DNA from: Deltaproteobacteria bacterium
GTDB taxonomy: Bacteria > Desulfobacterota > Desulfomonilia > UBA1062
Assembly (NCBI GenBank): GCA_003643935.1
Contig: QMLJ01000077.1
Span: forward strand, 1-6,386
DNA length: 6,386 nucleotides
Direction: 5' to 3'
Shown: positions 1 to 5,191 of the stretch, piece by piece
Numbering within the stretch: position 1 is the stretch's first letter
Layout: every line of letters starts with the position of its first letter
Notes under the pieces: generated by a model
What the model was told of the DNA's origin: nothing
Databases searched by the model: none
Seen by the model: only the letters and a program-made list of their open reading frames with translations
Position numbers and translations under genes: made by a program

Positions 1-1620
1 AAGACTTGCATATCTCTTAAGAACCCCGGTAAGTTTCCTTTCAGGGGGGCTCCATTGCCTTCTCCTATGCTCCATCTCTGCCTCATCCACAAGTAAATCT
101 ATCCTCCTCTGCGGGATATCTATCTCTATAATATCACCTTCCTTTACAAGTGCAATGGGTCCACCTTCTGCTGCCTCGGGTGAACAGTGGCCCACTGAAG
201 CACCCCTGGTACCACCGCTGAACCTTCCGTCTGTTATGAGTGCTACATCCGTATCGAGGCCCATACCGGCTATAGCAGAGGTAGGGGTCAGCATCTCCCT
301 CATACCAGGCCCCCCTTTTGGGCCCTCGTAACGTATCACAACTGCATCCCCTTTCTCTATCTTTCCCGCCATTATGGCCTCGGTTGCATCCTCCTCAGAG
401 TCAAAGACCCTTGCCTTTGCCCTTACCTTCATCATCTTCGGAAGCACCCCGGATTGCTTGACAACCGCCCCGTCCGGGGCAAGACTGCCCCTTAGTATGG
501 CTATACCACCCTCTTCGTGGTATGGTGAGGTGGTTGGCCTTATAACCTCTGAATTCGTTATCCTGGCCTCTTTGAGGTTATCTTCTAGTTTTGAACCTGT
601 TGCCGTCATTACAGAGGTGTCAAGAGCTCCCAGTCCTGATAGGCGCTTCATGACTCCCATGATCCCACCCGCATAGTACAGGTCCTCAATGTGATATGGC
701 CCCGCAGGAGACATGTTGCACAGGTGCGGCACCTTTCGGCTCATGTGGTCAAAGTCGTCGAGCTCAAGTTCAATACCTGCCTCGTATGCTATTGCAGGGA
801 CGTGTAGCACCGTGTTGGTGGAACAACCAAGTGCCATGTCAACGGCTATGGCATTCATGAAAGATGCCCTTGTTGCTATGTCCCTTGGCCTTATGTCTTT
901 CTCCAGCAACTCCATAACCTTCATGCCCGCGTGCTTGGCAAGCCTGAGGCGCGCTGAAAGCGGTGCAGGTATGGTGCCATTTCCCGGCAGACCAAGCCCT
1001 AGCGCCTCGGTAAGGCAGTTCATGGAGTTAGCCGTAAACATGCCGGAACAGGAGCCACACGAAGGACAAGCCGAGTCCTCTAATTCCTTTAGGTCATCCT
1101 CGGTTATCTTGCCTGCCTTGAGTTCACCTACGCCCTCGAACACGCTTATCAGGTCGACTGTTCTACCATCGAGCTTTCCTGCAAGCATGGGCCCGCCCGA
1201 GACAACGATTGACGGTATATTGAGCCTGAGGCACGCCATGAGCATGCCGGGGACTATCTTGTCACAGTTGGGCACAAAGACCATTGCATCAAAGGCATGC
1301 CCCATGGCTATAAGCTCTATGGAATCTGCTATAATCTCTCTTGTCGGCAAGGAATACTTCATGCCCTCGTGGTTCATGGCAATGCCGTCACACATGCCTA
1401 TCACTGAGAACTCCATGGGCGTGCCCCCTGCTAGCCTCACCCCAGCCTTCACAGCAGATACCACCTGGTTTAGGTGCATATGCCCGGGTATTAATTCATT
1501 GGCCGAGTTCACTATGCCAATAAAGGGTCTTTCTATCTCTTCATCCGTAAGACCCAAGGCCTTCATCAGAGACCTGTGCGGTGCCTTTTCCGCTGACTTC
1601 TTTGTCTTGTCACTTCTCAT
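1..1620 (-). CDS. ilvD: Dihydroxy-acid dehydratase (IlvD), C-terminal end cut by window edge
   Basis: IlvD dehydrates 2,3-dihydroxy-3-methylbutanoate and 2,3-dihydroxy-3-methylpentanoate to the 2-keto acid precursors of valine, leucine and isoleucine in the cytoplasm. Translated from 1620 to 1, the frame is open for 540 codons and has no stop before the edge. The protein ends at RYASL, so about 10-20 residues are missing compared with typical 550-560-residue homologues. Visible motifs are [10 protein letters not shown] (78-87), NCDKIVPGM (118-126, first IlvD/Edd signature), CPSCGSC (185-191), [11 protein letters not shown] (433-443) and [10 protein letters not shown] (462-471, second signature). 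By family knowledge, C119, C191 and probably C77 bind the Fe-S cluster; D78, D120, K121 and E442 are the metal-site candidates; S468 is the catalytic base. The ATG at 1620 is chosen for its well-spaced Shine-Dalgarno site. The gene seems monocistronic on its 5' side because it has its own promoter. Edd (phosphogluconate dehydratase) is a related family, but the close IlvD-type match makes it unlikely. Confidence 0.96.
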   Translation of the reverse strand, partial: MRSDKTKKSAEKAPHRSLMKALGLTDEEIERPFIGIVNSANELIPGHMHLNQVVSAVKAGVRLAGGTPMEFSVIGMCDGIAMNHEGMKYSLPTREIIADSIELIAMGHAFDAMVFVPNCDKIVPGMLMACLRLNIPSIVVSGGPMLAGKLDGRTVDLISVFEGVGELKAGKITEDDLKELEDSACPSCGSCSGMFTANSMNCLTEALGLGLPGNGTIPAPLSARLRLAKHAGMKVMELLEKDIRPRDIATRASFMNAIAVDMALGCSTNTVLHVPAIAYEAGIELELDDFDHMSRKVPHLCNMSPAGPYHIEDLYYAGGIMGVMKRLSGLGALDTSVMTATGSKLEDNLKEARITNSEVIRPTTSPYHEEGGIAILRGSLAPDGAVVKQSGVLPKMMKVRAKARVFDSEEDATEAIMAGKIEKGDAVVIRYEGPKGGPGMREMLTPTSAIAGMGLDTDVALITDGRFSGGTRGASVGHCSPEAAEGGPIALVKEGDIIEIDIPQRRIDLLVDEAEMEHRRRQWSPPERKLTGVLKRYASL

Positions 1621-1626
1621 ATGATA

Positions 1627-1635
1627 TCACCTCTC
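1627..1635 (-). promoter_or_regulatory. Ribosome binding site of ilvD
   Basis: On the minus strand GAGAGGTGA lies six bases before the ATG at 1620. This is a good Shine-Dalgarno match at ideal spacing, and it fixes the ilvD start. Confidence 0.8.
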
Positions 1636-1655
1636 GATTGGTTATGTCAGACCGA

Positions 1656-1684
1656 AGTATTGCACCAAACATCACTGTTTTCAA
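1656..1684 (-). promoter_or_regulatory. Sigma70-type promoter of ilvD
   Basis: On the minus strand a -35 box TTGAAA (1684-1679, 5 of 6 to consensus) is followed by exactly 17 bases and AATACT (1661-1656, 4 of 6). The -10 is preceded by TGC, an extended -10 motif. Transcription would start near 1649, giving a leader of about 28 bases that contains the Shine-Dalgarno site. The leader is too short for a leucine/isoleucine attenuator or a T-box, so none is expected here. The spacer 1621-1738 contains no convincing terminator for the upstream yjbQ gene. Confidence 0.55.
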
Positions 1685-1738
1685 GGCCAGGTTGCACGCA
1701 AAAGGGATTAACAGGTCATTACTAAATACCGGGCATTA

Positions 1739-2137
1739 TTAAACGACGGTTACCACTATTTCCCTTTTTGACCTAGGCCCATCGAACTCGCAGAAGAATA
1801 TGTTCTGCCACGTACTAAGAAGAAGTTCACCATCCCTTATTGGTATGACCTCGGACGGCCCTACAATACCGGCCTTTATGTGGGCATCGGCGTTTCCATC
1901 GACCCTGTCATGTAACCACTTGCCACGTGGTGCCAAATCTCTCAGGCATTTAAGTACATCAATCTGTATGTTGGGATCCCAGTTCTCCTGTATCATTATG
2001 GCAGCAGTTGCACCCCTGGCATAAAGTGCACATAGTTCCTTACCATTTCCATGCTCATGGACTATCTCCCTTATCCTCTCAGTGATATCCACAAGTTCCT
2101 CTCGCTTGGATGTTGGAAACGTCACAATAATCTGCAT
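1739..2137 (-). CDS. yjbQ: YjbQ / UPF0047 family protein
   Basis: This is a 132-residue protein of the UPF0047 (YjbQ) family. Members are small trimeric metal-binding proteins, and E. coli YjbQ has weak thiamine-phosphate synthase activity; the physiological role is unsettled. Landmarks are DITERI (17-22), GATAAIMIQEN (42-52), DGNADAHIKAG (80-90) and DGELLLSTWQNIFFCEFDGPR (102-122). The length is normal. Two positions differ from most family members: the HTTA histidine is glycine (G42), and the GTWQ glycine is serine (S108). H76 and H86 are kept. An in-frame GTG at 2164 would add nine residues, but it lies between the -35 and -10 boxes of the likely promoter, so the ATG at 2137 is preferred. 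There is no Shine-Dalgarno site, which fits a near-leaderless mRNA. The gene is divergent from the LysE-type exporter and ends 118 bp before the ilvD start. Confidence 0.9.
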   Translation of the reverse strand: MQIIVTFPTSKREELVDITERIREIVHEHGNGKELCALYARGATAAIMIQENWDPNIQIDVLKCLRDLAPRGKWLHDRVDGNADAHIKAGIVGPSEVIPIRDGELLLSTWQNIFFCEFDGPRSKREIVVTVV

Positions 2138-2146
2138 GCCAGCTTT

Positions 2147-2175
2147 ATAATAACACCAGGACACACCTGTATCAA
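2147..2175 (-). promoter_or_regulatory. Strong sigma70-type promoter of yjbQ
   Basis: On the minus strand TTGATA (2175-2170, 5 of 6) is separated by exactly 17 bases from TATTAT (2152-2147, 5 of 6). TGT precedes the -10 as an extended motif. Nine bases separate the -10 from the ATG at 2137, so transcription should start within about three bases of the start codon. The -35 sits inside a 22-base element (2161-2182) that recurs upstream of the ketoacyl synthase gene. Confidence 0.65.
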
Positions 2176-2182
2176 TATCCAG
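2161..2182 (-). repeat. Copy 1 of a shared upstream element (yjbQ side)
   Basis: On the minus strand this reads CTGGATATTGATACAGG followed by TGTGT. The related copy at 5117-5141 on the plus strand reads CTGGATATTTATATACAGG then GTGTGT. Of the 22 bases, 21 are kept, with one substitution and three inserted bases. It covers the yjbQ -35 box. It may be a regulator site; function is inferred from position only. Confidence 0.45.
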
Positions 2183-2243
2183 TAGTATCTACCAGGCGAT
2201 GATCAGGTATTCATGGCATAAAAGGCTGGGAGTGTCTTTATGA

Positions 2244-2276
2244 ATATCAACTTGTCTTAAAACATATTGTTGATAT
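2244..2276. repeat. Inverted repeat ATATCAAC / GTTGATAT in the yjbQ-lysE spacer
   Basis: ATATCAAC (2244-2251) and GTTGATAT (2269-2276) are perfect 8-base inverted arms separated by 17 bases. The arms flank the -35 and run into the -10 of the exporter promoter. Because they lie upstream of the predicted transcription start, they fit a DNA operator (for example for a LysR-type or dimeric regulator) better than an RNA hairpin. Confidence 0.45.
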
Positions 2277-2279
2277 AAA
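2252..2279 (+). promoter_or_regulatory. Sigma70-type promoter of the LysE-family gene
   Basis: TTGTCT (2252-2257, 4 of 6) is followed by 16 bases and TATAAA (2274-2279, 5 of 6). The -10 ends nine bases before the ATG at 2289, the same distance as in the divergent yjbQ gene, so the mRNA would have almost no leader. A possible weak Shine-Dalgarno AAGGG (2279-2283) would then be upstream of or at the transcript start. Confidence 0.5.
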
Positions 2280-2288
2280 GGGCATTAT

Positions 2289-2924
2289 ATGACGTTGATC
2301 CTGTTCTTCTTGAGTGCTGCTTTAATAAGTCTTTCCGGTGTAATGGCACCAGGACCACTTACTGCTGCTACAGTTGCCTATGGCAGGAGGAGTCCTAATG
2401 CAGGCGTACTTGTAGCCATAGGCCACGGCATGGCAGAATTTCCCATCATGATAATAATAGCCCTTGGCTTTGGAAGGATCCTACAAGACCCTGGTACCGG
2501 TATATTCATAGGAGCAGCAGGCGGCATCTTACTTGTTTACATGGGCATTAACATGATTAGGAACGAAAATACCAGTAACATGATGCATGCAAGGGCAAGG
2601 GAACCATCAAAAAACCCTATAACAGGAGGCATTGTCTTAAGCCTCGGCAACCCCTACTTCCTGGTATGGTGGGCCACCGTAGGAGCCACTTTGATATCTA
2701 CATCCCTCAAGTTCGGGATCCTGATCTTTTTCTTGTTCACCATTGTACACTGGTCAATGGATTTAATATGGTGTTATATACTCTCGTTCGCAACATTCAG
2801 GGCAGGTCATATCTGGGGTGAGAAATTCTCCAGGGCTATAACCATGTTCTGCAGCGTCACCCTGGTATTCTTTGGAGGGATGTTTATATACCTTGCAATC
2901 AGGTCCTTGGCCTTTAAGGTATAG
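2289..2924 (+). CDS. LysE/RhtB-family amino acid exporter
   Basis: This is a 211-residue membrane protein of the LysE/ArgO/RhtB superfamily, whose members export amino acids such as lysine, arginine, homoserine, threonine or leucine. About six hydrophobic segments are visible: 2-22, 38-62, 70-90, 112-136, 142-168 and 185-206. The family motif APGPLTAAT (20-28) closes the first helix. NPYFLVWWATVG (121-132) matches the conserved Asn-Pro motif of the fourth helix. The polar linker 91-111 between helices 3 and 4 is also typical. Length is normal and the frame is intact. The substrate cannot be told from sequence. Its closeness to ilvD might suggest branched-chain amino acids, but yjbQ lies between them and the promoters are separate. 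The stop is 17 bp from the convergent stop of the FkbM gene, and no terminator hairpin is obvious between them. Confidence 0.9.
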   Translation: MTLILFFLSAALISLSGVMAPGPLTAATVAYGRRSPNAGVLVAIGHGMAEFPIMIIIALGFGRILQDPGTGIFIGAAGGILLVYMGINMIRNENTSNMMHARAREPSKNPITGGIVLSLGNPYFLVWWATVGATLISTSLKFGILIFFLFTIVHWSMDLIWCYILSFATFRAGHIWGEKFSRAITMFCSVTLVFFGGMFIYLAIRSLAFKV

Positions 2925-2941
2925 CCCTTACAGAAGACCCT

Positions 2942-3766
2942 TTACCAAGCATGCAGCATAACAGGTTCACCCCTCACGTCTTCTATGCCCTTTAACCTAA
3001 AGTGATATTCAGGATTGATATCTTTCAAGACCTGCATCAAGGCAAGTGCATCACCCGGTTTGTGGTATGTGGTGATTGCAATCCTGGGCTTGAGCATCCT
3101 TATTGTATCCCTTGCACCTTCCAGGAGTTTCATCTCGTGCCCTTCAAGATCTGCCTTTATATAAGATGGCCTGGCCCCGGTACGGCTGCAGAAGTTATCA
3201 ATGGTATCCAGCTCTACCTTGCAAGGGGTCTCTTCTTGTGTTATAGTCGATACTATACCATCCTCCTTGAGATATGCACTGCCAGTTTTATCCCCGAGTG
3301 CACTTGGTACTATGGTAACATTATCTACATTCTCAAAGGTCTTCTCAAGGCAGTGGTGGAAATCCACCAGGGGTTCGAAACAGAATACATGGTCCGCCCT
3401 TTTGTAAACAAGGTATGAAAACAAGCCCTCGGCAGCACCACAGTCAAAGACCACGTCATTGTCCACCCTTGTCTGCTCTACCTCATAATAGTGCCATGTC
3501 CATGGGTAGAATTGCTCGGCAATTATCTGGTACAGCATGAGCATATCCATATCCACGGGAAAGAAAAAGGGTTCTGTATATCCCTTGAAGAAAATCTTGC
3601 GACACTCCCCTTCCCTATGCATAGATTCAATGCGTCTTGATGCCAGCACGCTGCATGTAGGTGCAAAGACGTTTCTTACAAAGTGGTAAAAAGATCCCCC
3701 AAAGGTCTTCTTTGACAGGGCATGGGCAAGTATCCTTGTTCTTCTGTTGTCAAAAAGGTTTATCAT
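2942..3766 (-). CDS. FkbM-family SAM-dependent methyltransferase
   Basis: This is a 274-residue class I methyltransferase of the FkbM type. FkbM itself O-methylates the macrolide FK506; relatives modify sugars, lipids and natural products. The SAM-binding region starts with VVFDCGAAEGLFSYL (105-119, motif I), followed by the acidic strand end FCFEP (128-132) and SALGD (155-159). The FkbM hallmark is seen as VELDTIDNF (184-192) and then SYIKADLEGHEMKLLEGA (201-218). The first 100 or so residues precede the Rossmann core and have no recognised domain; the charged start (residues 1-52) has no signal peptide. The ATG at 3766 has only a weak upstream AAGAG. The gene follows the dehydrogenase on the same strand after 52 bp, so they may be co-transcribed. 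The substrate is unknown. Confidence 0.88.
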   Translation of the reverse strand: MINLFDNRRTRILAHALSKKTFGGSFYHFVRNVFAPTCSVLASRRIESMHREGECRKIFFKGYTEPFFFPVDMDMLMLYQIIAEQFYPWTWHYYEVEQTRVDNDVVFDCGAAEGLFSYLVYKRADHVFCFEPLVDFHHCLEKTFENVDNVTIVPSALGDKTGSAYLKEDGIVSTITQEETPCKVELDTIDNFCSRTGARPSYIKADLEGHEMKLLEGARDTIRMLKPRIAITTYHKPGDALALMQVLKDINPEYHFRLKGIEDVRGEPVMLHAW

Positions 3767-3783
3767 AACTCTTACATGCTATA

Positions 3784-3809
3784 ACACGCAGGGCCTGATC
3801 TGACACGCA
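3784..3809 (-). repeat. Short direct repeat TGCGTGT between SDR and FkbM genes
   Basis: On the minus strand TGCGTGT occurs at 3809-3803 and again at 3790-3784, with a 19-base period, in the 52-bp gap between the two genes. The second copy is followed by TTATAGC, a weak extended -10 candidate for the methyltransferase gene. The repeats are short enough to be chance. Confidence 0.25.
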
Positions 3810-3818
3810 AAAATTAGC

Positions 3819-4709
3819 CTAGACTTCGTCTTTTAGACCAAGCCTTCTCCACAGGAACATTATTATCCAGTCACGCATGCGCTCCGGGGCAAACTTTGCT
3901 ATTACATAAGAGAGCTTGGCATCCCAACCCACTATGTAATGATACCTCGGCCTATCTGAGGTGAGGGCATGCACTACTGCCTTAGCGACCTTGTCTGCAG
4001 GTGTTGCAACCCTGGTTATCCTGCCTGGATGATCCAGTACATTAAGTACTGCCCTTATAGCTGGCCCGTAGAGTTCATGAGCGCTCCTGGGAAAGTTCTC
4101 CACCGTCCTGTGGGCAGCATCCCTGGCCTTGTCCCAGATGGGTGTCTTTATTATGCTCGGTTCTATTATGGATACCGGCACATTCCAAGGTCTAAGTTCT
4201 AAGCGTAGGGAGTCTGTGATGGCTTCAAGGGCTGCCTTGGAGGCAGAGTAAACGCTAAGAAAAGGCTGGGGCATAATACCCGTTATTGAGCCCATAAATA
4301 CTATACGGCCACTGCCTTGCCTTATCATGGGCAAGAATGCCTGAGTGACCCTGGCGTGGCCAATCACATTCACCTCTAGTTGCCTGCGTATATCACCTAT
4401 GGCAAGAAACTCAAAAAGTCCCCCGACACTTATGCCTGCATTATTGACAAGCCCCTGTATACCTGACCCTCCTGTGCTGGCACTCACTACCTTTACGGCT
4501 GACCTTACTGATTTCCCATCGGTTATATCCATGTATACCGGGATCAGACCTCCTGATGACTCTTTCTCAAGTGCCATGGCATCTGTTTCCTTGCGCACCC
4601 CCGCAAAGACCCTGAAACCTGCCCTCTCAAGGTGCAAGGCGCAAACCTTGCCTATACCTGTTGATGAGCCAGTTATTAATACGGTCCCTGGACTGTTGGA
4701 CTTATCCAT
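3819..4709 (-). CDS. Classical short-chain dehydrogenase/reductase (SDR)
   Basis: This is a 296-residue NAD(P)-dependent oxidoreductase of the classical SDR superfamily, interconverting a hydroxyl and a carbonyl. The cofactor motif TGSSTGIG is at 13-20, and R39-K40 after strand 2 with D61 further on leave NADP versus NAD open. NNAG is at 89-92, and the active-site tetrad is N114, S141, Y154 and K158 (YSASK). IIEPSIIKTPI (181-191) matches the region after the sixth strand. The C-terminal extension beyond residue 200 resembles retinol-dehydrogenase or hydroxybutyrate-dehydrogenase-like SDRs. Its end (279-296) mixes hydrophobic and basic residues and could touch the membrane. The substrate is not predictable; lipid, steroid-like or ketoacyl substrates are all possible. 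It is divergent from the ketoacyl synthase operon across 482 bp and is followed by the FkbM gene. Confidence 0.93.
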   Translation of the reverse strand: MDKSNSPGTVLITGSSTGIGKVCALHLERAGFRVFAGVRKETDAMALEKESSGGLIPVYMDITDGKSVRSAVKVVSASTGGSGIQGLVNNAGISVGGLFEFLAIGDIRRQLEVNVIGHARVTQAFLPMIRQGSGRIVFMGSITGIMPQPFLSVYSASKAALEAITDSLRLELRPWNVPVSIIEPSIIKTPIWDKARDAAHRTVENFPRSAHELYGPAIRAVLNVLDHPGRITRVATPADKVAKAVVHALTSDRPRYHYIVGWDAKLSYVIAKFAPERMRDWIIMFLWRRLGLKDEV

Positions 4710-4713
4710 GCTT

Positions 4714-4729
4714 ACCTAAAAACCTCCTT
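4714..4729 (-). promoter_or_regulatory. Ribosome binding region of the SDR gene
   Basis: On the minus strand AAGGAGG (4729-4723) is a near-perfect Shine-Dalgarno, but 13 bases separate it from the ATG at 4709, longer than usual. A second, weaker AGGT (4717-4714) lies at normal distance. No alternative ATG, GTG or TTG is better placed, so the ATG at 4709 is kept. Confidence 0.5.
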
Positions 4730-4734
4730 TTTTA

Positions 4735-4980
4735 TCACACCATATATACGGTCCATCTATTATTGCTCGGCATAATACATGAATAACAACACTCTTTATT
4801 ACGACCTTTATTACAATGAGTATATAACTTTTGTAGTTTTTTGTCCAGCCGGCTGATCGCCATATATCTCCTGCTTTCCAGCTTGATATCACATGTGAAT
4901 AAATTGAGGTGTCTTATGAAAATTTTTTCAAACAAATGGTAAAGTTTTTCATACCCCGAGAAATGTGCATTTTTTTTCAT
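4735..4980 (-). CDS. Doubtful small ORF, 81 residues, Cys-rich C-terminus
   Basis: Not recognised. From the ATG at 4980 the ORF encodes 81 residues. The protein is basic and rich in aromatics, with a helical-looking N-terminal half. Its C-terminal half contains C56, C64, C65 and C68, including a CYSC motif and H55, which could bind a metal. Points in favour: a perfect TATAAT (5002-4997) upstream, and AAGGGA (4995-4990) nine bases before the ATG. Points against: its codons (AAA, TTT, AAT) differ from the neighbours, the region is AT-rich, and if transcription starts from that TATAAT at about 4990 the Shine-Dalgarno would lie outside the mRNA. A TTG start at 5016 would give 93 residues. The stop is 25 bp from the SDR start. 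It could be a small regulator or non-coding DNA. Confidence 0.25.
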   Translation of the reverse strand: MKKNAHFSGYEKLYHLFEKIFIRHLNLFTCDIKLESRRYMAISRLDKKLQKLYTHCNKGRNKECCYSCIMPSNNRWTVYMV

Positions 4981-4996
4981 AAAGACTAATCCCTTG

Positions 4997-5002
4997 ATTA
5001 TA
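4997..5002 (-). promoter_or_regulatory. Perfect -10 hexamer TATAAT, minus strand
   Basis: An exact sigma70 -10 consensus faces the small ORF and the SDR gene. No -35 box is found at 16-18 bases, and there is no TG extension, so in this AT-rich spacer it may be chance. If real, it could drive the small ORF and the SDR-FkbM pair. Confidence 0.3.
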
Positions 5003-5098
5003 TTGCCTATCCCCAATAAAATACTAGCTAATTAACTGATAGTCTACTCGTACTTATCCCGTGCTTCTTGGATCACTATCTGGCACAATTTGTGAAGT

Positions 5099-5126
5099 AA
5101 GTATCCAACGTGAGTGCTGGATATTT
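5099..5126. repeat. Inverted repeat upstream of the ketoacyl synthase gene
   Basis: AAGTATCCA (5099-5107) and TGGATATTT (5118-5126) are nine-base inverted arms with one mismatch (a G-T pair if folded) and a 10-base centre. The right arm overlaps the weak -35 candidate and begins the shared element at 5117-5141. The position fits a repressor or activator site. Confidence 0.4.
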
Positions 5127-5141
5127 ATATACAGGGTGTGT
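5117..5141 (+). repeat. Copy 2 of the shared upstream element (ketoacyl synthase side)
   Basis: CTGGATATTTATATACAGG plus GTGTGT matches 21 of 22 bases of the minus-strand element 2161-2182 upstream of yjbQ, with TA and G inserted. It lies 50 bases before the synthase start codon, whereas the yjbQ copy lies 23 bases before its ATG. Confidence 0.45.
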
Positions 5142-5146
5142 TAAAT
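5118..5146 (+). promoter_or_regulatory. Weak promoter candidate for the ketoacyl synthase operon
   Basis: TGGATA (5118-5123, 4 of 6) is 17 bases from TTAAAT (5141-5146, 4 of 6), predicting a start near 5153 and a leader of about 39 bases that includes the Shine-Dalgarno. The match is weak, as expected for an activated or regulated promoter. An archaeal TATA-box reading of TTTATATA (5124-5131) is possible but does not fit the other promoters. Confidence 0.25.
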
Positions 5147-5179
5147 AATGCATTTACCTAAGATTAAAACTAAAAAGTT

Positions 5180-5187
5180 AAGGAGAG
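5180..5187 (+). promoter_or_regulatory. Ribosome binding site of the ketoacyl synthase gene
   Basis: AAGGAG (5180-5185, continuing AG) lies six bases before the ATG at 5192, a strong and well-spaced Shine-Dalgarno that fixes the start. Confidence 0.8.
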
Positions 5188-5191
5188 TATC

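Larger units (their letters stand above)
4710..5191. other. AT-rich spacer between the divergent SDR and ketoacyl synthase genes
   Basis: This 482-bp stretch is clearly more AT-rich than the flanking genes. On its left half it contains a doubtful small minus-strand ORF (4735-4980). On its right half (5003-5191) it holds no ORF of note but several inverted repeats: an imperfect palindrome AGCTAATTAACT (5026-5037), TTGGAT (5068-5073) opposite ATCCAA (5103-5108), and the hairpin-like repeat 5099-5126. No tRNA or recognised riboswitch was seen, and there is no rho-independent terminator with a GC stem. Confidence 0.6.

Noticed and set aside
374..676. A 100-codon plus-strand open frame
   Set aside because: Also antisense to the ilvD 3' half, with low-complexity composition and no ribosome binding site.
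713..1624. A 303-codon plus-strand open frame
   Set aside because: It lies wholly antisense to ilvD, whose minus-strand translation has both family signatures and the Fe-S cysteines. The plus-strand product is Ser/Met/Pro-rich with no recognisable motif, so it is a shadow of ilvD codon bias.
2138..2164. GTG start at 2164 for yjbQ, adding nine residues
   Set aside because: The added residues do not match the family, and this GTG falls between the -35 and -10 boxes of the best promoter, upstream of the expected transcript start.
2925..2941. Possible bidirectional terminator between the convergent exporter and FkbM genes
   Set aside because: The gap is only 17 bp, with no GC-rich stem and no T-tract on either strand.
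4739..4752. Near-palindrome ACC-N-TATATA-N-GGT ahead of the SDR gene
   Set aside because: It is short, AT-centred and imperfect. No paired promoter boxes are found at good spacing, so it cannot be supported as an operator.
5124..5131. Archaeal-type TATA box TTTATATA
   Set aside because: The other genes have bacterial -35/-10 geometry with 16-17 base spacing and bacterial-style Shine-Dalgarno sites, so a lone AT-rich octamer in an AT-rich spacer is weak evidence. It is also part of the element shared with the yjbQ promoter.
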